Shown: positions 1 to 7,909 of the stretch, piece by piece
Position numbering within the stretch: position 1 is the stretch's first letter
How the letters are laid out: every line of letters starts with the position of its first letter
DNA from: Ornithinimicrobium sp. CNJ-824
GTDB taxonomy: Bacteria; Actinomycetota; Actinomycetes; Actinomycetales; Dermatophilaceae
Length of the DNA: 59,252 bases
Assembly (NCBI RefSeq): GCF_001942405.1
Contig: NZ_MKKA01000015.1
Coordinates: 1 to 59,252 of the forward strand
Direction: 5' to 3'
The notes under the pieces: model-generated
Told to the model about the DNA's origin: nothing
Database searches by the model: none
What the model saw: the letters and a program-made list of their open reading frames with translations, nothing else
Program-made: the position numbers and the translations under genes

Positions 1-421
1 GGCGGTTGGCGCGGGTGGTGCTCGTGGCCGGCAGGCCGGCCACCGGCCGCCCGGTGCGGACCGCGGCCAGGGTCGTGGCCACCGAGGACAGCAACGCCAA
101 CGACCCGGTGTCCAGGCCCAGCTCGGTCAGCACCGACCGCAACCGCACTTCCACCGGTTCACCAGGCCCCGGACCGGCCGGCCCGTCCACGGCGGCGGGG
201 TCGGACGATCCGGGACCGCCCGCAGGGTCGGAGCGACGGTCGTCGCCGGACGGGGCCAGCACTCCAGGCCCACCGGCCGGGCGCACGGCACCGAGCTCGA
301 CGTGGACCACGTGCTCGGCCAGGTCCGGGCCCGGGTCGAAGGACAACCACAGCCCCAGCTGCTGCTCCAACGGCGACTCACCAGGCCCCTCCTGCCGCGG
401 CAGCTGCACCGGTGCCCTCAT
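1..421 (-). CDS. 13E12/DUF222-like protein, N-terminal part (cut by window edge)
   Basis: An open frame runs leftward from an ATG at 421-419 to the window edge without a stop, giving about 140 residues. The start is supported by a GGGAGG Shine-Dalgarno about 7 bases upstream. The visible part is a Pro/Gly/Asp-rich N-terminus followed by a helical stretch (about residues 95-125). It carries no catalytic motif; the HNH motif of this family would lie beyond the edge. The family call rests on the composition and on a LexA-like box 85 bases upstream, because 13E12/DUF222 genes of mycobacteria are known SOS genes. I cannot exclude another actinobacterial protein with a disordered N-terminus. Confidence 0.45.
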   Translation of the reverse strand, partial: MRAPVQLPRQEGPGESPLEQQLGLWLSFDPGPDLAEHVVHVELGAVRPAGGPGVLAPSGDDRRSDPAGGPGSSDPAAVDGPAGPGPGEPVEVRLRSVLTELGLDTGSLALLSSVATTLAAVRTGRPVAGLPATSTTRANR

Positions 422-505
422 CGTCCCCTCCCTTCCCCAGAACGGACCATCACCTCGACGGTCGACCGACTGCTCCTCGCCGCAATTCCGACGATGCACC
501 TACGT

Positions 506-521
506 TAGAACACGTGTACGA
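506..521. promoter_or_regulatory. LexA (SOS) box candidate
   Basis: TAGAACACGTGTACGA matches the actinobacterial LexA consensus TCGAAC-N4-GTTCGA at 10 of 12 fixed positions and is nearly symmetrical. It lies 85 bases upstream of the 13E12-like gene, where an operator would act. The other flanking gene ends towards it, so only the leftward gene can be its target. Confidence 0.5.
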
Positions 522-620
522 CATACCCGGGTCTGCGACCCAGCCGCCAGCACCTCTGGGGACGAAGAGGAGCGAACACCGACGATGTGGACGGCCAGCG
601 ACAACCACCCCGTCGCGCCG

Positions 621-638
621 CCGGACGCGCGCGTCCGG
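621..638. terminator. 18-bp perfect palindrome, possible terminator
   Basis: CCGGACGCGCGCGTCCGG is fully self-complementary and lies 75 bases downstream of the stop of the leftward regulator gene at 713. There is no T-run, so it could be an actinobacterial-style terminator or a protein-binding site. The rest of 422-712 shows no coding signal. Confidence 0.3.
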
Positions 639-712
639 ACGGTCGAGACAAGTGGGTGAGTCAGGCGCCGGGATGGTCCCTGCCCATCGGCCGGGGGGCC
701 GCACCTGCAGCC

Positions 713-1417
713 TCAGGAAGCGTGGTGGTGCTCTGCGTCCCGCAGCCGGTACCCCACCTCGCGCACCGACTCCAGCAGGTCGGGGGCCCCGGCCCGCCGC
801 AGCTTGGTGCGGATCCGGCTGATGTGGGTGTCCAACGTGCGAAGCCCCGTCCGAGGGCGGTCAAGGGCCTCGGCGAGCTCGGCGCGGGTGAGGACGTCGG
901 GCTGCCGCAGCGCGAGCGCCAGCAGGAGGTCGAACTCGGTCCTGGTCAGGTTGACCTCGGCGGTGCCGACCGTGACGGTCCGGCTCCCTGGCGTCACCCG
1001 GACGATCTCGCCGACCACCACGTCCGGCGGCACGCGGGTCTCGACAGACGCGGGTTGCGCGCTTCGCAGGAGCGCCTCCACCCTGGCCCCGATCTTGCGC
1101 GGCGGGGCCGGCAGTGCGATGACGTCCCGGGCGCCTCGGTCGAGGAGGACGGCCTCGAAGTCGTCGGTGAGACGCTCGACCAGCAGGAGGGTGGGGACGT
1201 CAGCGTCGGTGAGCCAGCGCTGGACGTCCATGAGCAGGGGGGTGATCACCCCGCCGTGGACGAGTGCCACCCCTGGGAGCGCGTGCTCCAAGGCCTCACG
1301 CAGCTGGTGTGCCCGGACCGTCGACCAGGCGACCCCGTGCTTCTTCAGCACACCGGTGGTGACCCCGAGGTGTGCCGGAGAAGGCTGAACGGGGATCAGC
1401 CAGACGCGACGGCTCAC
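713..1417 (-). CDS. OmpR-fold response-regulator-like transcription factor without phosphoacceptor
   Basis: This 234-residue DNA-binding protein starts at a GTG (1417) with an AGGAG ribosome site. Residues 1-120 have the length and alternating strand/helix pattern of a receiver domain, but the segment that should hold the phosphoacceptor Asp reads VALVHGGVITPLLMD, with no Asp at the end of the beta-3-like strand. Residues 140-230 are a winged-helix trans_reg_C domain, with LTRTEFDLLLAL, the recognition region around THISRIRTKL and the final wing VREVGYRL. No kinase gene adjoins it, so it probably responds to something other than phosphorylation. Direct repeats in its own promoter (1484-1501) suggest autoregulation. 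The family call is firm; the target genes are unknown. Confidence 0.85.
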   Translation of the reverse strand: MSRRVWLIPVQPSPAHLGVTTGVLKKHGVAWSTVRAHQLREALEHALPGVALVHGGVITPLLMDVQRWLTDADVPTLLLVERLTDDFEAVLLDRGARDVIALPAPPRKIGARVEALLRSAQPASVETRVPPDVVVGEIVRVTPGSRTVTVGTAEVNLTRTEFDLLLALALRQPDVLTRAELAEALDRPRTGLRTLDTHISRIRTKLRRAGAPDLLESVREVGYRLRDAEHHHAS

Positions 1418-1440
1418 GATGCTCCTAGCAGAGCACGAAC

Positions 1441-1460
1441 GCCGGGACGACATTCCCGGC
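1441..1460. terminator. Hairpin between ligD and the regulator
   Basis: A 7-bp GCCGGGA/TCCCGGC stem with a 6-base loop sits downstream of the ligD stop (1552) and just inside the leader of the next leftward gene. It could end ligD transcription or act in the regulator leader. It has no T-run. Confidence 0.3.
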
Positions 1461-1483
1461 AACCCCTTCCTAACCTTTGCAGT

Positions 1484-1509
1484 CTTTACCTTCCCTTTAC
1501 CGTTGTCAA
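1484..1509 (-). promoter_or_regulatory. Promoter and 11-bp direct-repeat operator of the OmpR-fold regulator
   Basis: On the minus strand TTGACA (1509-1504) is followed after 17 bases by AAGACT (1486-1481), a reasonable housekeeping promoter. Two copies of CTTTACC (1484-1490 and 1495-1501, plus strand) lie exactly 11 bp apart inside it, the one-helical-turn spacing used by OmpR/PhoB dimers. The site precedes a gene for that fold, so autoregulation is likely. Confidence 0.5.
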
Positions 1510-1551
1510 CGGTTCTGCTGGGCCCCGTCCACGGCCCTCGGGCATCACCCG

Positions 1552-3222
1552 TCACCTCACCCGCGGCAGCTTCTGGTCCGCCTGCAGCACCCCTCGGAAC
1601 AGGTCCCCCCGTTCCGCCAGCCGGTCCAGGATCGTCCGCACCGTCCACCGGTCCGGCCGCAGCTCAGGATCCTCCAGCTCGTCCCAGGCGATCGGCGCCG
1701 ACACTGGTGCCCCGGCCGCCGGCCTCGGGCTGTACGGCGCCACCAGCGTCTTGTTCACCGCGTTCTGCGTGTAGTCCAGTCGCGCCAGCCCGCCCCGCTC
1801 CTTCACCGACCAGCTCCAGCTGACCAGGTCCGGCACCACCGCCCCGATGCTCCGGGACACCTTCTCCGCCCACGCCCGCGTGTCCGCGAAGGTCGGCCCC
1901 CGACGGATCGGCACCCACACCTGGAATCCCCGCCGGCCCGTCACCTTCGGATAACCCCGAACCTCCATGTGGTCCAGCGCGGTCCGGTGCAGCCGGGCGA
2001 GCTCCACCGTCTGCTCCCAGGTCGTCTCCTCGCCGGGGTCGATGTCGAACATGACGTAGCTTGGGCGGTCCGGCGCCTCCGTCGGCGAGGTCCACGGATG
2101 CCACTCCAACGCACCGAAGTTCGCCGCCCAGACCAACGCGGCAGGCTCGTCGATGACCAGGTAGGTCCGCGTCTCACCAGGGTCGGCGTCGGGGTTGTCC
2201 CACCGCCCGATCCACTCCGGGGCGTGACCGGGCAGCTCCTTGTGCCAGAACCCGTTCGACCCCACGCCGTCCGGGAAACGGTGCATGTTCAGCGCCCGCC
2301 CCCGCAGGTAGGGCAGCACCGTCGGGGCCACCTGCGCGGCATACCGGAGCAGGTCGCGCTTCGTGACCGGTTCCTCACCCTCCCGCGCGGGGAAGAGGAC
2401 CTTGTCGAGGTTCGTCACCTTCAGCGTGCGGCCGAGGACCTCCCAGCTGCCGGCTGCGCCGAGCCCGTCCAGGGCCGCCAGTGCCTCGTCGGCCACCACG
2501 GCGACCGCCTCGTCCCCGACCTCCACCGAGGCGCGGTCCGCGGGAAGGTCGGAACGCCATACCCGCTCCGGGTCCGCCCGCACCTCCTCGTTGGTGCGAC
2601 CGCTGAGGACCGACCTCGGGAAGTCCTCGGCGTCCCAGCCCTCCTCGACGTGCTCGTCGTGCTTGTGGAACAGCAGCCACTGCTCCTTGTCCCCCTCCTG
2701 CCGACCGGTCCGAACGAGCATGAACTCGCCCCGCAGCTTCTCCCCGTGGAGCCGCACGTGCAGCGTTCCGGCGCGGATCGCCGCCGCCGGGTCGTCGTCG
2801 TGGGACTCCCACGTGCCGGTGTCCCAGACGATGACGTCGCCGCCGCCGTACTCGCCCTCGGGGATGACCCCTTCGAAGTGGAGGTACTCCATCGGGTGGT
2901 CCTCCACGTGGATGGCCAGCCGCCGCACCTCCGGGTCGAGCGAGGGCCCCTTCGGCACGGCCCAGCTCGCGAGCACCCCGTCGACCTCGAGCCGGAAGTC
3001 GTAGTGCCGCCGCGTCGCCCGGTGCCGCTGCACGACGAAGACGGGTCCGGAGCCGGCGGGGTCGACGGGGCGGTCGCCAGCGGTGTCCTCGGAGGCCTCC
3101 CCGCTCGGCTCCGGGGTCCTCGCGAAGTCCCGCATGCGCCGATAGGTGCGCAGGGCCTCCTCGGGCGCCGGTCCCGCCTCCGCGGTCGCGTCCTTGTCGG
3201 GGGTATGCCGCTCGCGCGCCAC
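1552..3222 (-). CDS. ligD: LigD-type non-homologous end-joining protein: phosphoesterase plus polymerase, no ligase domain
   Basis: About 556 residues. The N-terminal 3'-phosphoesterase domain (about 15-190) shows the RDFARTPEPSG lead-in, RRHYDFRLE and the EYLHFEGVIPEGEYGGGD core. The C-terminal primase-polymerase domain (about 260-550) shows the metal-binding MFDIDPGEE and the KVTGRRGFQVWVP region. The ATP-dependent ligase domain of mycobacterial LigD is absent, as in split systems where a separate ligase and Ku are encoded elsewhere; neither is in this window. It processes and fills broken DNA ends. I placed the start at a GTG (3222) because the conserved lead-in YRRMRDF requires a start upstream of the later ATG; the GGAGGA ribosome site directly abuts this GTG, so the exact start is uncertain. 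Confidence 0.9.
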   Translation of the reverse strand: MARERHTPDKDATAEAGPAPEEALRTYRRMRDFARTPEPSGEASEDTAGDRPVDPAGSGPVFVVQRHRATRRHYDFRLEVDGVLASWAVPKGPSLDPEVRRLAIHVEDHPMEYLHFEGVIPEGEYGGGDVIVWDTGTWESHDDDPAAAIRAGTLHVRLHGEKLRGEFMLVRTGRQEGDKEQWLLFHKHDEHVEEGWDAEDFPRSVLSGRTNEEVRADPERVWRSDLPADRASVEVGDEAVAVVADEALAALDGLGAAGSWEVLGRTLKVTNLDKVLFPAREGEEPVTKRDLLRYAAQVAPTVLPYLRGRALNMHRFPDGVGSNGFWHKELPGHAPEWIGRWDNPDADPGETRTYLVIDEPAALVWAANFGALEWHPWTSPTEAPDRPSYVMFDIDPGEETTWEQTVELARLHRTALDHMEVRGYPKVTGRRGFQVWVPIRRGPTFADTRAWAEKVSRSIGAVVPDLVSWSWSVKERGGLARLDYTQNAVNKTLVAPYSPRPAAGAPVSAPIAWDELEDPELRPDRWTVRTILDRLAERGDLFRGVLQADQKLPRVR

Positions 3223-3313
3223 TCCTCCACGGTGCCACGGGGGCAGGGGGTGACGCGCGTGGTGGAGCCTCTCCACACCTCGACCGTGCCGGGGCCGCCT
3301 GCCCACAGGAGGC

Positions 3314-3334
3314 TGTATGACAAGTGTATGACAA
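3314..3334 (+). promoter_or_regulatory. Tandem 10-bp operator of the toxin-antitoxin pair
   Basis: TGTATGACAA occurs twice (3314-3323 and 3325-3334) with an 11-bp period, immediately before the antitoxin start. Ribbon-helix-helix antitoxins bind such one-turn repeats, and each copy contains a TATGAC that could serve as a -10 box. This fits classical self-repression. Confidence 0.5.
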
Positions 3335-3351
3335 CGGAGTATCGTCCCAGC

Positions 3352-3582
3352 ATGGGCATCGTGAACGTCCGAATCTCCGGAGAGGCCGAGCAGGCACTCG
3401 CCGAGCTGACCGCCGACGGCACATCGACCTCGGAGGCGGTCCGCCGCGCCCTTCTGGACGCTGTCGTCCTCCGCCGGCGACGGCAGATGCGGGCCGAGGC
3501 TGCCCGGGCCCTGGCCGACCCGGACGACCGCGCGGCGGTCGAGGAGGCCATGCAGGAATGGGCCGATGTTGATCCGGGGTGA
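3352..3582 (+). CDS. Ribbon-helix-helix antitoxin (MazE/CopG-like)
   Basis: This 76-residue protein opens with the strand GIVNVRIS followed by two helices, the ribbon-helix-helix arrangement, and has a long charged C-terminal helix rich in Arg, Glu and Ala (about 35-75) that would wrap the toxin. An in-frame ATG at 3328 would add eight residues, but it lies within the operator repeats; ATG 3352 has a GGAG 12 bases upstream, so I prefer it with moderate certainty. The gene overlaps the toxin gene by 17 bp, ensuring coupled synthesis. It should neutralise the MazF-like toxin and repress its own promoter. Confidence 0.75.
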   Translation: MGIVNVRISGEAEQALAELTADGTSTSEAVRRALLDAVVLRRRRQMRAEAARALADPDDRAAVEEAMQEWADVDPG

Positions 3583-3901
3583 CGTGTATGTCGTGCCGAC
3601 GACCCGCGGCGCTCGGGGGCACGAGCAGCGGGGGCCCCGCCTCGGTGTCGTGGTCCAGGCCGACGACCTGCCGCTGTCGACCGTGGTGCTGGCGCCCACG
3701 TCACGCTCTGCCCCGCCGCGCATCTTCAGGCCCGAGGTCCAGATCGCCGGGGAGCGGACGTGCGTGCTCGTGGAGCAGCTGAGGACGGTGGACGTGGGCC
3801 GGCTCGGCCCGCTGGTCGGTCACCTCGACCTGGCGGACCAACGATCCGTGGACCTGGCCCTCGAGCTCGTCCTGGGGCTCGATCGTCCGGGCAACGGGTA
3901 G
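3566..3901 (+). CDS. MazF/PemK-type toxin endoribonuclease
   Basis: This 111-residue protein has the MazF fold: N-terminal RGDVYVVPT, the conserved Arg in GPRLGVVVQ, the APTS strand carrying the catalytic Thr, and the VLVEQLRTVDVGRLG segment close to the C-terminus. MazF proteins cleave single-stranded RNA at short recognition sequences; the specificity cannot be read from the sequence. It overlaps the end of the antitoxin gene. The length is normal for the family. Confidence 0.85.
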   Translation: MLIRGDVYVVPTTRGARGHEQRGPRLGVVVQADDLPLSTVVLAPTSRSAPPRIFRPEVQIAGERTCVLVEQLRTVDVGRLGPLVGHLDLADQRSVDLALELVLGLDRPGNG

Positions 3902-3944
3902 GAGAGGTCTGCGAGGAAGGGGAGATCTGCGAAAGGGTGGGGTG

Positions 3945-4586
3945 ATGGCGCAGCCGGAGGACACGGTGCAGACCGCCTACGACCTGGTGGCGGACGACTA
4001 CGCGCGGCTGCTGCCGGACACCCGTGCCGAGACCGCCCTCGACCTGGCCGTGCTCGACGCCTTCGTCGCACGGGTCCGGGACGAGGGGGATGTTCTCGAC
4101 GCCGGCTGCGGGGCCGGGCGGATGGCCCGCCACCTGGCCGACCGGGGCTGCACGGTCCGCGGTGTGGACCTGTCGCCCCGGATGATCGCGGCCGGACATC
4201 GCGCCCACCCCGACCTCGACCTGACGGTGGCGTCGCTGGCCGACCTGCCCTTCGAGGACGGCCGGTTCGCGGGGGTGATGGCGTGGTACTCCACGATCCA
4301 CACCCCCGACGAGGAGCTGCCCGGCGTCCTGGCCGAGCTCGTCCGGGTGCTGCGGCCGGGCGGCCACCTGCTCGTCGCCTTCCAGGCGGGGGAGGGTGTC
4401 GTTGACCTGGCCGAGTCGTACGGCCGGCACGGGCACGACGTGGTCCTGGAGCGCTACCGGCGCAGGGTGGACGCGATGGCCCACCTCCTGGATCGGGTCG
4501 GGTGCCAGGAGGTGGTTCGGATGGTCAGGGCTCCGAAGGGTAACGAGGCCGAGGACCAGGCGGTGATGCTCGTGCGGCGGCGCTGA
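3945..4586 (+). CDS. Class I SAM-dependent methyltransferase
   Basis: This 213-residue protein has motif I VLDAGCGAGRMARHL (about 50-64), the acidic end of strand 2 VRGVDLSPRMI, motif III DLPFEDGRFAGVMAW and LVRVLRPGGHLLVAF. This is the Methyltransf_11 layout used on small molecules. The substrate is unknown. GTG 3942 directly precedes ATG 3945; I chose the ATG. It lies 43 bp after mazF on the same strand, behind a small repeat (two copies of a TCTGCGA-containing unit at about 3908-3935), and may be cotranscribed with it. It converges on the dap-like operon, leaving an 8-bp gap. Confidence 0.85.
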   Translation: MAQPEDTVQTAYDLVADDYARLLPDTRAETALDLAVLDAFVARVRDEGDVLDAGCGAGRMARHLADRGCTVRGVDLSPRMIAAGHRAHPDLDLTVASLADLPFEDGRFAGVMAWYSTIHTPDEELPGVLAELVRVLRPGGHLLVAFQAGEGVVDLAESYGRHGHDVVLERYRRRVDAMAHLLDRVGCQEVVRMVRAPKGNEAEDQAVMLVRRR

Positions 4587-4594
4587 GCGGCGGC

Positions 4595-5811
4595 TCAACC
4601 CACCCAGACCTGCTCCGGCTCCGGGTGGGACAGGAAGTGGCTCATCGCCTGGGTGACCGCGTAGGCGCCGGCCTGCCCGAACACCACGACGTCCCCCGGG
4701 CGCAGGTCCTCGGGCAGGTCGCCGGTGCGACCCGGTCGAGCGAGGTGCACAGCGGCCCGGCCAGGGTCGTCGGCACGAGGCTCCCGCCCGTCCCGTCGGC
4801 CGGACCGCCCAGCATCCCCACCCCCGGCCGCAGCGCGACCGTCGGGAACGACTGCCCGGTCAGCAGCGGCCGCAGCAGGTGGTTGATCCCGCCCTCGAGC
4901 ATGACGAACCGCTGCCCGCGCGAGACCTTCGTCCGCACCACGCGCGCGCAGTAGACCCCGGTCGGCGCCGACAGCCACCGTCCCGGCTCGAGCAGCAGCT
5001 CGCCCTCGAACCACGGGTTCTCCGACAGCACCCGACCCAGCCCAGCCCCCAGGGCGCGCACGTCGAGGCTCGGCTCGTCGGCGGTATACCTGACCCCCAG
5101 GCCCCCGCCCAGGTCGATCAGGTCGAGGCCGTGCCCGAGCAGCCCGGCCAGCTCCCGCCCGATGCGCAGCGCCGTGCGGTGGTTGGCCAGCAGCCTGCCG
5201 GCGTCCAGCTCGTTGCTGGCCGCGAACACCTGCAGGCCGGTGATGCGCACCCGGTCGTACGCCCGCGCCGCCGCGACGAACTCCGCCACCTCCTCCTCGT
5301 CGACGCCGAACGCGCTCGGCCCGCCAGCACCGATGATGGCCGTGCCCTCCGACACACCCGAGGCGGGGTTCACCCGCACGCTCACCTCGAGCGGCTCGTC
5401 CCCGGTGTGGAGGGTATGCAGCCGGGCCACGTCCTCGATCCCGTCCACCTGGACGCGTGCGCCGGCGAAGAGCGCCGCCTGCAGGTCGCGCTCGGACTTG
5501 GCCGGCCCGGCGAAGACCATCCGCCGGCCCGTGCCCCCGGCGGCGAGCACGACCGAGACCTCGCCCGCGCTCGCGCAGTCGAACCACGCACCGGCGGCCG
5601 AGAAGGTCTCCAGCAGCGGCAGGCCGGGGTTGGACTTCACGGCGTAGGCGAGGCGTACCCGCTCGGGGAGCGCGGCCCGGAGCCGGGCGAACCGCTCCCG
5701 CGCCACGCCCAGGTCGTAGGCGAAGAACGGTCCTGCGTAGTCGGCGGCGAGGTCGAGCAGCCGCTCGGCCCCGAACGCGAACAGCTCGGTCGTCGACGGT
5801 GCCAAGATCAT
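4595..5811 (-). CDS. Fold-type III PLP decarboxylase (LysA/BtrK-like), frameshifted in this sequence
   Basis: About 405 residues once a one-base deletion near 4724-4727 is bridged. Before the break: the PLP lysine in AVKSN, FDCASAGEV, the glycine loop DLGGGLGV, the phosphate-binding EPGRWL and the catalytic Cys in GPLCTSLDR. After it: the AGAYAVTQAMSHF segment with the conserved Tyr. Both halves are well conserved, so a sequence error is more likely than decay. Compared with diaminopimelate decarboxylase it has FAASNELD where LysA has HIGSQ, and GGINHLLRP, features closer to decarboxylases acting on carrier-linked or unusual amino acids. Its ATG overlaps the aminotransferase stop (ATGA). The substrate is an inference: a diaminopimelate-like compound made by the upstream genes. 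Confidence 0.8.
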
Positions 5812-7048
5812 CCTTCCCACCAGGGCGCCAGGCGCACCAGGCCCTCCACGAGCTCCTCGACCGGGCCGCCGAGGCTGACCCGCAGGAAGCCGGCGCCGCG
5901 CGGCCCGAAGGCGTCCCCCGGCACGGTCGTCACCAGGCTCTCGTCGCGGACCCGCAGGGCGAACGCGGTCGTGCCCGCCGGGTCCGTCCCGGCCGGGAGG
6001 GGGAGCCAGAGGTAGAACCCGGCGCGGGACATCGAGCGGGATCCGGCTCCTGCAGCGGGTTGCTGCCCGCTGCAGGAGCCGGTTCCCGCTGCAGGTCCGG
6101 GATCCGGCCGCCCCGCGGCCGCGTCGGCCCGCGCCAGCAGCTCCGGCGCCACCTCGGCCAGCACCTCCCAGCGCCGGGCCACCTCCCGCCGGGCGGTCGG
6201 CAGCACCTCGGCGGCCGACGTCAGCAGGGCGGTCGCGGCGTCCTGCGAGGGGCGCGCCGGCGCGGTCGTCATCGCGTTGTGGACGACCCGCGCGGGGGCC
6301 AGCAGCTCGGCCGGGCCGACCGCCCACCCGACCCGCAGGCCGGGGGCGCCGAAGGCCTTGCTCACCGACCCCAGCACCACGCCCGCGTCGAGCCCGGCCG
6401 CCTCGTGCAGCCCGGCTGGTTGTCCGCCCGCGCCGACCCACAGCTCCCGGTAGACCTCGTCGCTGACCAGCACGGCCCCGTGCCGCGCGCACAGCTCGGC
6501 CACCCGCCGCAGCGAGTCCGCGTCCGCCAGGCCGCCGGTCGGGTTCGCCGGGTGGTTGAGCACGACCATCGACACCGGGTGGCCTGCGCGCAGTGCCTCC
6601 ACCAGGGCCGCCTCGACCAGATCGGCGTCGAGCGCACCGCCGGGACCCAGGGCATACCCCACGGGCTGCGCCTGGCACAGCTGCGCGAGCGAGCGGTAGG
6701 CCACGAACCCCGGGTCCGGCCCGAGCACCGCGCTGCCCGCCTCGACGTGCGCGTGGAAGAGCGCGAACAGCGCCGCCTGGCTCCCGGAGGTCACCATGAC
6801 CTCCTCCGTCGCGAGGGGTATGCCGTGCTGCCCCGCCACCGCCGCGACCAGCTCGGGGGAGGAGGAGTTGGGACCGTAGGGCAGCGGCCCGTCGGTGCGG
6901 CCCTGGTGCTCCAGGCAGCGGCGGGCCGGGGCGGGCATCGGCCAGCCGGGCTCGCCGAGGGCCAGGCTGACGGTGCCCTCGGGCGCGCGACGGCCATGCG
7001 TCGGATGGGGGAGACGGCCAGGCCGCCCACCCGTGCTGCAGCGGTCAC
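5808..7048 (-). CDS. PLP-dependent class I/II aminotransferase (DapC-like position), frameshifted
   Basis: About 413 residues from a GTG that overlaps the dapD stop (GTGA). A one-base deletion in the GGG at 6981-6983 separates SPIRRMAVARP from EGTVSLALGEPGWP, two pieces that match one continuous N-terminus. Conserved features: YGPN, NHPANPTGG, the SDEVYRELW region and the PLP-binding Lys in SVSKAFGAPGLRVGW. The C-terminal domain is interrupted before AGFYLWLPLP by about 25 Gly/Ala/Ser/Gln-rich residues encoded by a long inverted repeat (6037-6107). From the context it would transfer an amino group to the succinylated keto-acid made by DapD; orthology with DapC is not certain. Confidence 0.82.
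6037..6107. repeat. Palindromic insert inside the aminotransferase gene
   Basis: A perfect 17-bp inverted repeat (arms 6043-6059 and 6066-6082, 6-base loop) is flanked by two direct copies of CGGGATCCGG (6037-6046 and 6098-6107); CCCGCTGCAGG also occurs twice (6066 and 6085). The block is in frame and encodes a low-complexity insertion absent from the conserved core of the enzyme family. It resembles a REP-like or miniature mobile element that stayed in frame. Confidence 0.5.
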
Positions 7049-7893
7049 CGCAGCGCCCCCTCGAGGACGGTGGCGGCGTCGGTGCCGGCGTCGCGGTACT
7101 TGACGATCACCGGCGCGTAGAGCGAGAGGCCGAGCTTGTCGGCGTAGTCGCCGCGGGCGGGCCGCGATCCCGGCACGACGACCGCGCCCTCGGGCACCTC
7201 GCCGCGCCACTCGCGCTCCTCGACGAGGTCGTAGACCGTCGTCCCGGCCGTCAGCACGACGCCCGGCGCGAGCACGGCGCGCGAGCGCACGACGACCCCC
7301 TCGTAGAGACCGCACTGCGCGCCGACGAAGACGTCGTCCTCGACGACGACCGGGCGGGCGCCGACCGGCTCGAGCACGCCGCCGAGCTGGACTGCGGTCG
7401 ACAGGTGCACGCGCTCGCCGACCTGGGCGCACGAGCCGACGAGCACGTGGCTGTCGACCATCGTCCCGGCCCCGACGTGGGCCCCGACGTTGACGTAGCT
7501 CGGCGGCATGACGACGACCCCGGCCGCGACGTGGGCGCCCCGGCGCACCGAGGTGCCGCCCGGCACGACCCGCACGCCGTCGCCCGCCCCGAACGACCGT
7601 GCCGGCACCAGCGACCGGTCGACCGCTCCGCCGGGCCAGTCCATCTCCACGGTGTCGCTGAGCCGGAAGGCCGCGAGGATGCCCTCCTTGACCCAGGCGT
7701 GCGCCGACCAGCTGCCGTCCTCGCCCCGGGTCGCGGCGCGCACCGTCCCCGCCTCGAGGTCGGCCAGCAGCTCCTCGACCTGCTCGACGGTCCCGACCTG
7801 GCGCTCGCCGATGTCCTCCACCCGGCGCTCGCCGTCCGTCGCCCGCACCTCTGGCACGTCGTCCGTCACCTGCTCCTGCGTCCCCGCCGTCAC
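7045..7893 (-). CDS. dapD: Tetrahydrodipicolinate N-succinyltransferase (E. coli-type DapD)
   Basis: This 282-residue protein begins at a GTG 16 bases after the dapA stop. Its N-terminal domain contains SWSAHAWVKEGILAAFRLSD, matching the helical domain of E. coli DapD. The centre is a left-handed beta-helix of hexapeptide turns (PPSYVNVGAHVGAGTMVDSH, then VGSCAQVGERVHLS), and it ends near SLYAPVIVKY. The enzyme succinylates tetrahydrodipicolinate in the succinylase route to diaminopimelate. Many Actinobacteria use a different, longer DapD, so this E. coli-like form inside an operon may be a second, specialised copy. The longer upstream frame would run into dapA and is rejected. Confidence 0.85.
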   Translation of the reverse strand: MTAGTQEQVTDDVPEVRATDGERRVEDIGERQVGTVEQVEELLADLEAGTVRAATRGEDGSWSAHAWVKEGILAAFRLSDTVEMDWPGGAVDRSLVPARSFGAGDGVRVVPGGTSVRRGAHVAAGVVVMPPSYVNVGAHVGAGTMVDSHVLVGSCAQVGERVHLSTAVQLGGVLEPVGARPVVVEDDVFVGAQCGLYEGVVVRSRAVLAPGVVLTAGTTVYDLVEEREWRGEVPEGAVVVPGSRPARGDYADKLGLSLYAPVIVKYRDAGTDAATVLEGALR

Positions 7894-7909
7894 GACGCCA
7901 CCCGGCCGG

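Noticed and set aside
6..659. Long plus-strand open frame at the left edge
   Set aside because: Its product is Pro/Ser/Arg/Thr-rich with no domain, has no ribosome site, and runs antisense to the leftward gene that has a good start and a LexA-like box.
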